From positions 9,597 through 36,606 of the forward strand of contig DHQI01000095.1 in the NCBI GenBank assembly GCA_002408065.1: a DNA stretch of 27,010 nt, given 5' to 3'. A model generated the notes under the pieces. That model worked only from the letters and a program-made list of their open reading frames with translations. It made no database searches and had not been told where the DNA came from. This document shows positions 14,373-23,255 of this stretch, in pieces; the stretch's first letter is position 1; each line of letters begins with the position of its first letter. This DNA is from Bacteroidales bacterium UBA5342 (GTDB lineage Bacteria; Bacteroidota; Bacteroidia; Bacteroidales; UBA5342). Both the position numbers and the translations under genes were made by a program.

Positions 14373-17300
14373 TTAATTTTCGGTTTGGTAATGGTATTCG
14401 TGCGTTTTTATCACCTTACCATCTTGGTCTTTGACGCACTTCAGGCGTCCATACCTATCATATTCGTAATAGATTGTTTGACCAGAAGGTAATGTTTCTG
14501 ATGTTTTCCCGAAAAGAGGAGAAAATGTATAGACAGTTGCTTGTGCTTCTCCATTATTAATGTCTTTTAATGCATTAAATAGAGCTTGTGAATCATATGT
14601 GTTAGTTTCAATACTTTCTTTTAAAGTAATTATAGCAGTATCAATTTGGTCATAAGTTGCATTTGTTACAATAGCAGCTGGATAAAGATTGTTATAAGCC
14701 CATAGATAAGATTTTCGAATACCATTTTGCGTAATAACTTGAAGAGGATTTCCAAGTTCATTATATTTTTCTATAATATATAATTCAGTAAAACTATCAT
14801 TTAAATTATCCCAATCAATAGTTGTACTCGCATCTGTTAGAGTTATTGGATTATAAGCAATAGATTTTTCTTTATAGAGCTGATTGTTATAAAAACTATA
14901 TTTGTTATAATGTGCTTCCAATAACCATTTGTTTTCGTCAATCTCTTTAATTCTTTGTGTCTCTATTGGAATATTAATGTTTTTAGATACTAATGCTTCA
15001 TCAATATCTGTGTTGACTCTTTCATATGGGTAAAAATATTTGGTAATGGATTTGCTCCCATCACTATTGCTTTCAGAAACCTTTTTTATTAACCTTGAAT
15101 CAGTATAATCATATTCTAGTTGTTTTACTAAGGTATCTTTCTTAACAGGATCAATGAAGTGTTCTGTTTTCTTCATTAGACGTTTATTGCTAAAATCAAA
15201 GAAATCATAGTACTCAAAGTCAGCTATATATACAGGTATATGTAAGTCTGATGCCGGAGGTAATGTTGGAGAGCCACTTTCATTCCATTCAAAAGCGGTG
15301 TATAAGAGAATGCTATTTGAGATGGCATGGTCCCCAATAATTACGTCATAATCAAACTTTTCCTCGAGAACAACTTCTCCATTATTATTAAAAAACTTCT
15401 TTTTAAGTAGGTTTCCTCTATTTCCTCTATTGCTAGAGTATGGGTTCTCGATTCCTAAATATTGCTCATCTTCAGGCTCTATCTTCTCAATATAGCCCAT
15501 ATTACTTCCTCCTACCTCAGGGTGATTCTCATAATTTGAAAAATAGTTTTCTGTTTTACCTTCGTTATTAATTACAGTAACCTTTGAGTATCCAACCGTT
15601 CTACTATTCATACTCTCAGGACTATTTGTAGAAAAATAATACATATTGTTAAGTCGGTAATATATATCTTTAAATAAGCATTGTGGCATTGCCTCCCCAA
15701 TTCCCATTTCATACTGGTACTCCGTTTTGTTTTTAATTTTTCCGTCTGTGTCAAATATTTGCTCTTTTCTAATTCTTGGGCCACAACCATTTGAACCTGA
15801 AAATGGAATGAGATAAACTGAATCTCGATCTCTTTTACAATTAAAATCGACTTCATGGTTATCAAAGTCAAAGCTTTTCTTTCCACCTGTTGGATAGAAT
15901 ATTGTGTCTAATAATCCATAAAAAAGACTATTACAGCTCTGATTTGTTTCATATTCTTCACAAACACTAAATAAACGATCATGATCAAAACTATGATACA
16001 AAGGTGTGATATAATTGGTTTCAATTATAAAATCTTCAATTACATTATCAAAACCGGTAGCAAAACCTGCAATATTTCGATGTCCTTCAAAATATGGGTA
16101 ATTTAATATTTTTGATTCATCTTGATAGTGGAACTGATAAACTCCTGAATCGTCTGATTCTAAATCATGTAAAACGAATCGTTTTTTATTGTCATCAGAG
16201 TAAGTGAAGTTATACGTTTTTATATCTTGCGATATAATTGAAATACTATTAAGCTTTCTGTATTTTGTGTCATTAATACTGCTTATTATATCGTCGGCTT
16301 CATCATTACAGATGTGCATCTTAATATAAGCTTGTACATCATATGATAATTGGAAATTAGATTCTCTAATTGATGAATTAAATATGACAGTCGAGCCAAT
16401 AGTTTTTATTTCCCTTAAATAAAGGGGATTGCTAATCCGACCATTAATTCCTATAGAGGAGGTTCCCCAAGGACTTGTAATAGCATTTGTTGGGTTTATT
16501 GAGTAAGCATAACTGATGCTCTTATTTAAGGAAACATAATGCTCTAAATACTCTTTTTCATAGTCTAGTGTGGCTAAAACATTTCCGTTTGAATCAGATA
16601 CTCTCAATAAATACCAGCTATCATATTGTAAATAACGATATGAGGTTGAATATAACGGGTGGCTTGTCTCTATTGCTGTTTTTGTAGGGTCGTCAAACTG
16701 GCACCCAAATTCATAGACCAAGCCATCAGGAGTAGTGACCTTAAAGCCTGCAAAATGATATGATTTTATTCTACCTGGTACGAGACATAAAAAATCATCA
16801 CCTCCAAAATCACAAGTTCCATCAATGGGGGGATCATCCTCTGCAAGCAATGGATAAACTTCAACCTTCAAACCATTAAGATCTCTCATAGAACATATTC
16901 CACTAGTTGGTTCAATTAAAAAGCTACCATGATAATTCCCAAAATTAAAATAAAATATATCAGGGCTTACGTCTGCTAATCCGCATTCACTTAGTTTATT
17001 GTTGGATGTCATACTGTACCCGTCTCGCGATTCCAGAGAATTATGGAAAACTTCTGCATTATAACTCTTATATAACATAGAAGCCTCTGGGCTTAAAAAA
17101 AAATCATCTGGTTTACCATTTATTTTTCTGGTAATAACTCCACCAGCATTCAATGTCCATCCTAAGCCTAACCAATCGGGATCTTGATCTGGAACGATTG
17201 AAGATGTATTGTAGATTAGTTTTAACGGCATCTCCAACTGCCCCTCTTTCAGTGTATATAAAGGAATATTAATATCGATATTTCCAGTAAATAAGTCAAC

Positions 17301-17462
17301 AGGTTCCTTTGCTAATTGCATGAATGAGTATGCATTCGGGGACTGTAATCCTTGACTAGGGTCAGGAAAATAGTGTTGCGTCTCTTCTTGTGCGGCAATG
17401 TTAAAACAAAACAAAAAGAATATATATAGTTTTGTTATTCTGGCATTTGATGCAATAACCAT
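14373..17462 (-). CDS. Large RHS-type (YD-repeat) protein without core tip
   Basis: A 1029-aa exported protein, signal peptide at about residues 8-24 (ends AAQ). The N-terminal region carries the pattern common in Bacteroidota RHS proteins: SPNAYSFMQLAKEPVDLFTG followed by NIDINIPLYTLKEGQLEMPLK, DPDWLGLGWTLNAGGVITRKI. The middle (about 200-800) is a long region with scattered Tyr-Asp strands and no clear family. YD-type repeats occur only at the end (TIYYEYDRYGRLKCVKDQDG, YLWAYNNLYPAAIV). It ends after HEYHYQTEN with no GWLDYG tip and no variable toxin domain. It may be a shell or partner component for the tip-bearing RHS further down. Spacing is 10 bp from the upstream gene and 5 bp to the downstream one, so co-transcription is likely. 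It is more AT-rich than the RHS core at 9.4-12.2 kb. Confidence 0.82.
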   Translation of the reverse strand: MVIASNARITKLYIFFLFCFNIAAQEETQHYFPDPSQGLQSPNAYSFMQLAKEPVDLFTGNIDINIPLYTLKEGQLEMPLKLIYNTSSIVPDQDPDWLGLGWTLNAGGVITRKINGKPDDFFLSPEASMLYKSYNAEVFHNSLESRDGYSMTSNNKLSECGLADVSPDIFYFNFGNYHGSFLIEPTSGICSMRDLNGLKVEVYPLLAEDDPPIDGTCDFGGDDFLCLVPGRIKSYHFAGFKVTTPDGLVYEFGCQFDDPTKTAIETSHPLYSTSYRYLQYDSWYLLRVSDSNGNVLATLDYEKEYLEHYVSLNKSISYAYSINPTNAITSPWGTSSIGINGRISNPLYLREIKTIGSTVIFNSSIRESNFQLSYDVQAYIKMHICNDEADDIISSINDTKYRKLNSISIISQDIKTYNFTYSDDNKKRFVLHDLESDDSGVYQFHYQDESKILNYPYFEGHRNIAGFATGFDNVIEDFIIETNYITPLYHSFDHDRLFSVCEEYETNQSCNSLFYGLLDTIFYPTGGKKSFDFDNHEVDFNCKRDRDSVYLIPFSGSNGCGPRIRKEQIFDTDGKIKNKTEYQYEMGIGEAMPQCLFKDIYYRLNNMYYFSTNSPESMNSRTVGYSKVTVINNEGKTENYFSNYENHPEVGGSNMGYIEKIEPEDEQYLGIENPYSSNRGNRGNLLKKKFFNNNGEVVLEEKFDYDVIIGDHAISNSILLYTAFEWNESGSPTLPPASDLHIPVYIADFEYYDFFDFSNKRLMKKTEHFIDPVKKDTLVKQLEYDYTDSRLIKKVSESNSDGSKSITKYFYPYERVNTDIDEALVSKNINIPIETQRIKEIDENKWLLEAHYNKYSFYNNQLYKEKSIAYNPITLTDASTTIDWDNLNDSFTELYIIEKYNELGNPLQVITQNGIRKSYLWAYNNLYPAAIVTNATYDQIDTAIITLKESIETNTYDSQALFNALKDINNGEAQATVYTFSPLFGKTSETLPSGQTIYYEYDRYGRLKCVKDQDGKVIKTHEYHYQTEN

Positions 17463-17472
17463 AATTATTAGT

Positions 17473-18432
17473 TTATCTTAATTCCTTAATCTCTTTCTCC
17501 AACTCAATAACATATAGCATAAGTTCTTCTACCTTCTGCAATAGCAACTGATTCATCTCAGCTACACCAATGCCTTCAGATTCCATCTGCTTGGCACTTG
17601 GTACATCAGGAAGGTGGGAATTTTCATTGATAAAAGCTTCCACTTTGCTTAGAGGACGTAATTCATAATCATCGGCAAATACAAAGTCGGCAGTAAGAGG
17701 GTCTTCTATAATTAGTTCATTGGCTTTAATAATGCCATCTACGACCAGTTTTTCTGTTGGGTTATTAACCCCAATCCCTACATTTCCGGATTTGGTCACC
17801 TCAAAAATATTTTTGCGGTTATTTTCGTTCCATCCAAAACCTATTTCAAACAAATTGGTGGTGATACCCTTATTGTATTTACCTATTGAAAATTGATTTT
17901 GACTAGCTGCTACAGTATTACTACCTATGGCCATAGAGAATTGCCCTAAAGCCTTTGTCTGGTATCCAAATACAGTAGCACACCATGCCCCTTTCTCCAC
18001 AGTGGTTTGATAACCAAAAGCTGAAGATTGGTCTGAGTATGCTTCGGTTTCTGAACCTGTTGTAAATGCTGCTTTACCATCTGCAATTGTATTGAGTCCA
18101 AAAGCTATAGCATGATTCTTTAATGCTAAAGTATTCCATCCAATAGTTGTAGAATAATCTCCAAAGGCACCATAATCAAGATTAGCACCATTGGTTCGCG
18201 TCAGGTCCAGCGCCTGTTTGCCGACGTTGTTTATCCGGTAGGTCTCTTCACTCAATATATAAGAACTATTAGTGCTTTTATTGACTAGTCCTACTTTACT
18301 GTCAGTATAGCTTTTGCAATCGTTGCTTAAACTATCTGCATATAGTTTTAATTCGCTTAATAGTTCCTCTGTTTGTGCATTTAGTATTATTGGTAAAATA
18401 CACATAAAAATGAATAACATTTTGGTTTTCAT
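17473..18432 (-). CDS. YadA-head-like / tail-fibre-like surface protein with coiled-coil C-terminus
   Basis: A 319-aa protein with a signal peptide (MKTKMLFIFMCILPIILNAQ). Residues about 90-190 contain short repeats typical of trimeric adhesin heads (YSTTIGWNTLALKNHAIAFG, NTIADGKAAFTTGSETEAYS, QSSAFGYQT, FSMAIGSNTVAAS). Next comes the NVGIGVNNPTEKLVVDGIIKA motif seen in Bacteroidota tail-fibre-like proteins. A C-terminal part follows (FADDYELRPLSKVEAFI, HLPDVPSAKQMESEGIGV) that ends in a leucine heptad coiled coil (LLLQKVEELMLYVIELEKEI). It probably forms a trimeric surface fibre. As first gene of the block it may provide receptor contact for the RHS components (inference). Confidence 0.82.
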   Translation of the reverse strand: MKTKMLFIFMCILPIILNAQTEELLSELKLYADSLSNDCKSYTDSKVGLVNKSTNSSYILSEETYRINNVGKQALDLTRTNGANLDYGAFGDYSTTIGWNTLALKNHAIAFGLNTIADGKAAFTTGSETEAYSDQSSAFGYQTTVEKGAWCATVFGYQTKALGQFSMAIGSNTVAASQNQFSIGKYNKGITTNLFEIGFGWNENNRKNIFEVTKSGNVGIGVNNPTEKLVVDGIIKANELIIEDPLTADFVFADDYELRPLSKVEAFINENSHLPDVPSAKQMESEGIGVAEMNQLLLQKVEELMLYVIELEKEIKELR

Positions 18433-18488
18433 GGTTTAGTTTTTTAATGGTTATTTATATATAGCTGATTATTGAGCTTTTGAGAAGG

Positions 18489-18496
18489 CAAAATTA
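18489..18496 (-). promoter_or_regulatory. Possible -7 box of the RHS block (TAATTTTG)
   Basis: On the minus strand this reads TAATTTTG, an exact TAnnTTTG match, 57 bp before the start codon at 18432. No good -33 TTTG is seen at the usual distance, so confidence is modest. Confidence 0.35.
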
Positions 18497-18722
18497 TACA
18501 CAGCAATGGCTTAAAGGATGTTAAAATTTAATCATTCTATATAAATAATCCTCCATCTAAAATCAAGAAAAAAGAGCATATACCGTTCCGCCCCCAGAAA
18601 CAGCATGTAAATTTTTTATGGATGTTTACATATGTTGTGTACAGCTTCTGACTACGATTAATAAAGAGTTTCTCTGCCCCGGCCTTTATACTTTAAAAGA
18701 TGATGTTAAGTTTTTTCCAAAT

Positions 18723-18754
18723 AAAAAAAGCCCCGCATCAGTAGGGTGCGGGGC
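18723..18754 (-). terminator. Intrinsic terminator of the sulfatase gene
   Basis: On the minus strand GCCCCGCA (18747-18754) pairs with TGCGGGGC (18730-18737) around a 9-base loop and is followed by seven T (18723-18729). It lies 38 bp after the stop of the 476-aa sulfatase and separates the sulfatase/hydrolase block from the RHS block. Confidence 0.9.
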
Positions 18755-18791
18755 CAAATTATGAATATTGAATCCTGAATTTTGAATTAAT

Positions 18792-20222
18792 CTACTCTTC
18801 CGTCCATACCTGATCGTTATACTCCACCAGAAGCTCATCCATAGCGGATTGTAGCTTTTTGACTTCTTTTTTGTACTTTTTATTTTCAATAAGGTTATTC
18901 ATTTCCCATGGATCATTTACGAGGTCAAAGAGTTGTACGTGACGCTGGCCTTTTACATTGTATTTGATCATTTTGTATTGGTCGTCGCGAACGGCACGCT
19001 GGAATTTGCGGTAAGTGGTCATAAGGTAATCGCGGTGCGGTGTTTCGGCCTTCATCAGCGAAGCATAAAAGCTGCTGGTTTCTACCGATGATGGCACTTC
19101 GGCGCCTACTATATCACAAATAGTTGGGAAAAGATCGCTCAAGTAAATAAGCGCTTCCGATTGCTGATTGGCCGGAATACCTTCGCCCACAATGATAAGC
19201 GGCACTTTTCCGCTATGATCGTAAAGGTTTTGCTTACCAATGAGTCCGTGCTGCCCCAGTGCCAGGCCATTATCGCCTGAATAGATAATGATGGTGTTGT
19301 CGTATATCCCTTTTTCCTTCAGAGCCTGGATAATTTCGCCAACTTTTGCATCGTTATGGGTAATCAGGCCATAATAGTCGCGGATGTGCTCTTTCACCAC
19401 ATTAGCCGGACGCGGGAAAGCGACAAGTTTTTCATCGCGCACACGCAATTCGCCGTTATCAAAAGGATGTTCCGGCAAGAAATTGGGTGGCAGGCTGATC
19501 TGCGCCGTATCGTACATATCAAAATATTTCTGATAAGTAGAACGCGGATCGTGCGGTGTCATCAAGGCGGTATAGATAAAGAAAGGTTTATCATCGCTGT
19601 AGTTTTCGATATAATCGATCGTTGCATCGCCAAAGATTTCGGTACTGTGCTTACCACCAAAGGTATATTCGCCTTGTTTGTAAACTATTTCGGAAGAATG
19701 GTGCGCATCCTCGATAGTCGGCAGCATAAATTTCTTGTAATGCGACAAGGCTTCGTAAGAGTGCAGAGGCACATTCCACTGATCGAACATACCACCGAAA
19801 TAAATGTCCTGACCATCGCTAAAGCAGCGAGCAAAAGACTTATGATCACTATGGTATTTACCAATTCCAAAGCAGTTGTAGCCGGCATCCTGCAAGGTTT
19901 CACCCAGTGTGATGTCTTCTTTGGGAATCACTGCACCGCTTTTCTGCAAGTTATTAAGGTAACGACCGGAAAGCAACATGGCACGGCTAGGCTGACATAC
20001 AGCACCTGAATAAGAACCCATAATGTAGGTATTCTTGAAATAGGTACCTTCCTGCGCCAGTTTATCCAGATTAGGGGTGATGATTTCTTCGTTACCCAGA
20101 TAGTTGATGGTATTGGCGCGTTGGTCATCGGCCAGGATGAAGACAATGTTGGGCTTTTCTGTTTGTGCCACAGCCAATAACGACCACAAGCACAGTAAAA
20201 ATGTTGTTTTAATGAGTTTCAT
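18792..20222 (-). CDS. Secreted type I sulfatase
   Basis: A 476-aa protein with a signal peptide (residues 1-19, ends AVA). It is a complete formylglycine-dependent sulfatase: metal ligands D32-D33, activation motif C76-Q-P-S-R80, GKYHSDHK, a second metal site in GDNGLALGQHG, and the sulfatase C-terminal subdomain through QLFDLVNDPWEMNNL. The Cys would be converted to formylglycine by a sulfatase-maturing enzyme, which is not in this window. The family hydrolyses sulfate esters of carbohydrates; the exact SulfAtlas subfamily cannot be judged here. No lipobox or T9SS tail, so it is probably periplasmic. It is followed by a strong terminator and preceded by a 560-bp gap, so it is either the last gene of the hydrolase operon or separately transcribed. 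Confidence 0.92.
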   Translation of the reverse strand: MKLIKTTFLLCLWSLLAVAQTEKPNIVFILADDQRANTINYLGNEEIITPNLDKLAQEGTYFKNTYIMGSYSGAVCQPSRAMLLSGRYLNNLQKSGAVIPKEDITLGETLQDAGYNCFGIGKYHSDHKSFARCFSDGQDIYFGGMFDQWNVPLHSYEALSHYKKFMLPTIEDAHHSSEIVYKQGEYTFGGKHSTEIFGDATIDYIENYSDDKPFFIYTALMTPHDPRSTYQKYFDMYDTAQISLPPNFLPEHPFDNGELRVRDEKLVAFPRPANVVKEHIRDYYGLITHNDAKVGEIIQALKEKGIYDNTIIIYSGDNGLALGQHGLIGKQNLYDHSGKVPLIIVGEGIPANQQSEALIYLSDLFPTICDIVGAEVPSSVETSSFYASLMKAETPHRDYLMTTYRKFQRAVRDDQYKMIKYNVKGQRHVQLFDLVNDPWEMNNLIENKKYKKEVKKLQSAMDELLVEYNDQVWTEE

Positions 20223-20783
20223 ATATTTTGTTTTAATTTTTTAATATTAGTACTAAGCGCTGTCATTTTTTTTTCCACGAATTTCACGAACTACACGAAT
20301 TTGATGTGAATTAATTAATTTCACTCATTTATTGGCGTGCTGCGCACGAATTGGGACACGTCATAAAAAAAGTGTTAACGGATTATATGAATTGGCACTA
20401 ATTGCATCGCGTCAAAAAAAAAGTGCCCACTAATTTAGCTGTTCGCTGTAACTTGACAAGGTTATTTTTCTATCTGCAAATAAACAACAAAACACATCCT
20501 AAGACCAAGATTCCTTCTAAATCTGCACCGTGCAAGGCTCCCTTTAGGAAAAAAAGCACACGACGGTTTCTCTGTTGCCCACGCAATTCCATCAATCTGA
20601 ATATACAACACTTAAGAATTTACCTTATGCAAGCATATAACAGAAAAAAAATCAACAGACAAATAAGTTTATAACTCAAAACGCCCCCATTCCAAGATAA
20701 TTCTTTTTGCCTGTTGATTTTATAATTTTTAAAAAAAAAGAACAAACACCATACACCGCGTCGAGGCGTTCATATTTACTGTT
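20223..20783. other. Intergenic region between the two sulfatase genes
   Basis: 561 bp with no convincing gene. It holds several CACGAATTT-like motifs (20277-20353), a palindromic GTGAATTAATTAATTTCAC (20308-20326), a small CGTGC/GCACG hairpin, and several poly-A tracts. The + strand frame at 20402-20674 has low-complexity Lys/Arg/Asn composition and no recognisable domain. A promoter for the downstream sulfatase may lie here, but no clear -7 box was found. Confidence 0.5.
20648..20721 (-). terminator. Possible terminator-like inverted repeat
   Basis: AAAATCAACAG (20648-20658) and CTGTTGATTTT (20711-20721) are perfect reverse complements. On the minus strand the second arm runs into a poly-T tract, which fits termination after the lipoprotein sulfatase gene, but the loop of 52 bases is long. 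Confidence 0.35.
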
Positions 20784-22340
20784 TCACAAACCATTGGGAC
20801 GAATACCTTTTTGCAATGTACCGCTCATTTTAGCAGCATCTTTTTTGACTTTAAATTCTTGATCCGACTCCCATGGATCGCGGTACCACATATGAGCATC
20901 GTGTGAGGTATTCATCACCTCCTCAGCTAATTTTACTATTTCAGGCAAAGCTGCTGAAAGATCATTCTTACAATAACTATCCTCCTCAATATCATAGACC
21001 TGTATAGACGAACGCATATCTTTGCGATACGCTTTCCAAGGCCCTATCCTTACGGCTTGTTCCTGATTTTTAAAAAAGTACATTGGCCGATTTTTAAATG
21101 CCGCAGACGACTCTCCTTTTAACAATGGGAGCAATGAATTACCATCAGTGTGCTGTTCTAATTCGACACCAGCTATATCAGCTGCCGTTGCATAAAAGTC
21201 GATTAGCCAAACCGGGGTAGCTTTCTCTTGTGCTGCGAAAAGCGCAGGACACGACACAATAAAAGGCACCCGCACACCGCCTTCCAGAGCTGAAAATTTC
21301 CCACCATCAAAAGGACCTTTGTTGCGTAGATACGGATCGTCCGGCCAGTTTGTAGCACGGTTGCCACGCCCCATGTAGCCACACATAGAGTAACCATTGT
21401 CTGAAGAGAAAAAGATGATGGTATTATCGTACTGTCCGGTTTCTTTCAGGTGCTTAACCAAATCACCCACAAAAGCATCAAGGCGTTTTACCATAGCAGC
21501 CCATTCGCGCTGACGCTGAGGCAAAACAGTATTATCTTTCATCTCTCCTAAATCATCAATAATAAGCGGGCCATGCGGTAACTGGGTAGCATAATACAAA
21601 AAGAAAGGTCGCCCTTTGCTTTTCTTTAAAAACTTAAAGGCTGCTTTGTCAATTTCTAACTGAGAATATACCGCTTTATGTGGATCTTTTAATTCTGAAA
21701 GAATAATCTTACCCCCCTCAGTATATTCATTGAGTAGCTTATCTTCCTTACTACCATTCATCGTGTAGCGGCGTTGCATATCAAAACCCTTGTTGGCCGG
21801 ATAATGAATTTCCTTTCCATTTTCCATTAGATAAAGCGGGTAAAAGGTATGAGCTCGTCCTTGGTCATAAAAGCCAAAACTGTAGTCAAATCCCTGACGT
21901 TCGGGTGCTCCCTCGGTACCCGGCAAGCCTACGCCCCATTTTCCGACAAAACCCGTCGTATAATGGACTTCTTTCAGCACCTCAGCTACTGTTATCACTT
22001 CGCTTGGGATATACTCCTGTCCACGGGCGCTATTATTGTCGCGTATAGGGGCATGGCCACCGTGCAAACCAGTGAGCAATGATCCCCGGGATGGCGCACA
22101 CTCCGGAGCACCGGAATAAGCCTGCGTAAACAAAGCACCACTACTGGCCAAAGCATCGATATTGGGGGTCTCAAACTGCTTCTGTCCATAGCAAGATAAA
22201 TCCCTATAACTTAGATCATCGGCAAGAATATAGACGATATTCAAAGGCTTAGAAGCAACTGAATCAGCCGTCTTTTTACTATTGCAAGAGGCGAGAGCAA
22301 CAAGCAAAACAAGTAGATACATTAAGGATTTCATATTCAT
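20784..22340 (-). CDS. Lipoprotein type I sulfatase
   Basis: A formylglycine-dependent sulfatase of about 518 aa. A GTG at 22349 would add three residues, but ATG at 22338-22340 is preferred because AAGG sits 8 bp before it. The N-terminus MKSLMYLLVLLVALASC is a lipoprotein signal (LASC). Motifs numbered from the GTG frame: D44-D45, activation motif C84-A-P-S-R88, GKWGVGLPG, GHAPIRDN, and SSDNGYSMCGYMG with the second metal site; the domain continues to the MWYRDPWES region. Lipidation suggests anchoring at the outer or inner membrane. The start codon lies 10 bp after the esterase stop codon (22351-22353), so the two genes are very likely co-translated. Probable role: removing sulfate from oligosaccharides released by the hydrolase at 23256-25958. 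Confidence 0.92.
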   Translation of the reverse strand: MNMKSLMYLLVLLVALASCNSKKTADSVASKPLNIVYILADDLSYRDLSCYGQKQFETPNIDALASSGALFTQAYSGAPECAPSRGSLLTGLHGGHAPIRDNNSARGQEYIPSEVITVAEVLKEVHYTTGFVGKWGVGLPGTEGAPERQGFDYSFGFYDQGRAHTFYPLYLMENGKEIHYPANKGFDMQRRYTMNGSKEDKLLNEYTEGGKIILSELKDPHKAVYSQLEIDKAAFKFLKKSKGRPFFLYYATQLPHGPLIIDDLGEMKDNTVLPQRQREWAAMVKRLDAFVGDLVKHLKETGQYDNTIIFFSSDNGYSMCGYMGRGNRATNWPDDPYLRNKGPFDGGKFSALEGGVRVPFIVSCPALFAAQEKATPVWLIDFYATAADIAGVELEQHTDGNSLLPLLKGESSAAFKNRPMYFFKNQEQAVRIGPWKAYRKDMRSSIQVYDIEEDSYCKNDLSAALPEIVKLAEEVMNTSHDAHMWYRDPWESDQEFKVKKDAAKMSGTLQKGIRPNGL

Positions 22341-22350
22341 AATCAGCACC

Positions 22351-23178
22351 TTATTCGTCCAACACTAAATACCCCAAAGAGCTAAGAAACTGCTCTGTCT
22401 CAGCTAATGTTGCATTATAGAAAGCAGGCGTCTTCTTATTGTAATTGAAAAAACCATGTTTACCTCCTTCGTATATTTTGAGTACACAAGGCCTTTTTAA
22501 TTTATCCATCACAGCCTTGTAATAATTATAAGTAGCTACGGGAATCAAATGGTCTTTATTACCCAAAAGCAGCAAAGTAGGCGGCGCTGCGCGGTCGATG
22601 TTGTGTAAAGGAGAAAAACTCTTGTAAGCCTCTCCCACCCGCTCGTAGCCGTAGCCACCCGGGCCGTTATCCACCACAGCATTGAAAAGCACCAAGGCAT
22701 TAGGAATGCAACTCACACTGAGGTCGTCGCGCTTATCGTTGTAGCCATTACAAAGGGCCGTAGCAGCTGCTAAATGGCCCCCTGCCGATCCACCGGCAGC
22801 TATTATCTTATCCGGATCTACATTGAAATCTGCGGCATGCGCCCTCAAGTAGCGCATAGCCGATTTGGCATCCTTCAAAGCTTCAAAAGGACTGGTATTA
22901 TTTCGGTTCTTCACCCGGTATTCGGCTAAAAAACAAACTATACCTTTTTGCGAAAGGTACTCTGCTTGTCGCAAAAACTGATGCGTACTGCCCCCATTCC
23001 ATCCGCCCCCAAAGAAGAAGATCATACCAGGTACTCTCTCTCCCTCTTCAATGCTTTCCGGCTGATAAACTTCCAGAGTAAGTTGAAGGGTATCTATTTG
23101 CTTATAAACTATTTTTTCTTGTGCAGCAGCAGACAAAGCAAGCAGAAACACAATGACTAGACATATGTTTTTTAACAT
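22351..23178 (-). CDS. Secreted alpha/beta-hydrolase esterase (carbohydrate-esterase-like)
   Basis: A 275-aa protein with a signal peptide (residues 1-19). Alpha/beta-hydrolase fold with nucleophile S131 in GGSAGGH, acid D209 in LLGNKDHLIP, and H241 in EGGKHGFF. The oxyanion motif reads FFGGGW (residues 55-60) instead of the usual HGGGW of the hormone-sensitive-lipase/BD-FAE group; F replaces the His. Members of this group deacylate plant or algal glycans or short-chain esters. The position between a glycoside hydrolase and a sulfatase supports a deacetylase or similar role on the same glycan (inference). It follows the hydrolase gene by 77 bp and precedes the sulfatase by 10 bp. Confidence 0.85.
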   Translation of the reverse strand: MLKNICLVIVFLLALSAAAQEKIVYKQIDTLQLTLEVYQPESIEEGERVPGMIFFFGGGWNGGSTHQFLRQAEYLSQKGIVCFLAEYRVKNRNNTSPFEALKDAKSAMRYLRAHAADFNVDPDKIIAAGGSAGGHLAAATALCNGYNDKRDDLSVSCIPNALVLFNAVVDNGPGGYGYERVGEAYKSFSPLHNIDRAAPPTLLLLGNKDHLIPVATYNYYKAVMDKLKRPCVLKIYEGGKHGFFNYNKKTPAFYNATLAETEQFLSSLGYLVLDE

Positions 23179-23255
23179 TATAATATTGTTTAATTGTGAA
23201 AACTACAAGGCTTAAAGAGAACAGATTAATCGCTACAGCTTATGCCTTTAGGCAT

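Noticed and set aside
17780..18150. Short repeats in the fibre-like gene that might suggest a repeat array or CRISPR
   Set aside because: They are degenerate protein-level adhesin-head repeats, not identical DNA repeats with spacers. No CRISPR array was seen anywhere in the window.
19356..20009. 217-aa + strand frame opposite the second sulfatase
   Set aside because: Long but fully antisense to the conserved sulfatase core. The Ile/Val/His-rich composition is that of a reversed frame.
20277..20353. Repeated CACGAATTT-like motifs
   Set aside because: Spacing is irregular and copies are imperfect. It may be eroded repeat debris; no operator or element could be supported.
20402..20674. 90-aa + strand frame in the gap between sulfatases
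   Set aside because: Composition is Lys/Asn/Arg-rich with no domain, no recognisable start signal and poly-A tracts; treated as non-coding.
23242..23255. ATGCCTTTAGGCAT palindrome right after the hydrolase stop codon
   Set aside because: A 6-bp stem with a 2-base loop and no U-tract is too weak to call a terminator, and the downstream esterase seems to be in the same operon.
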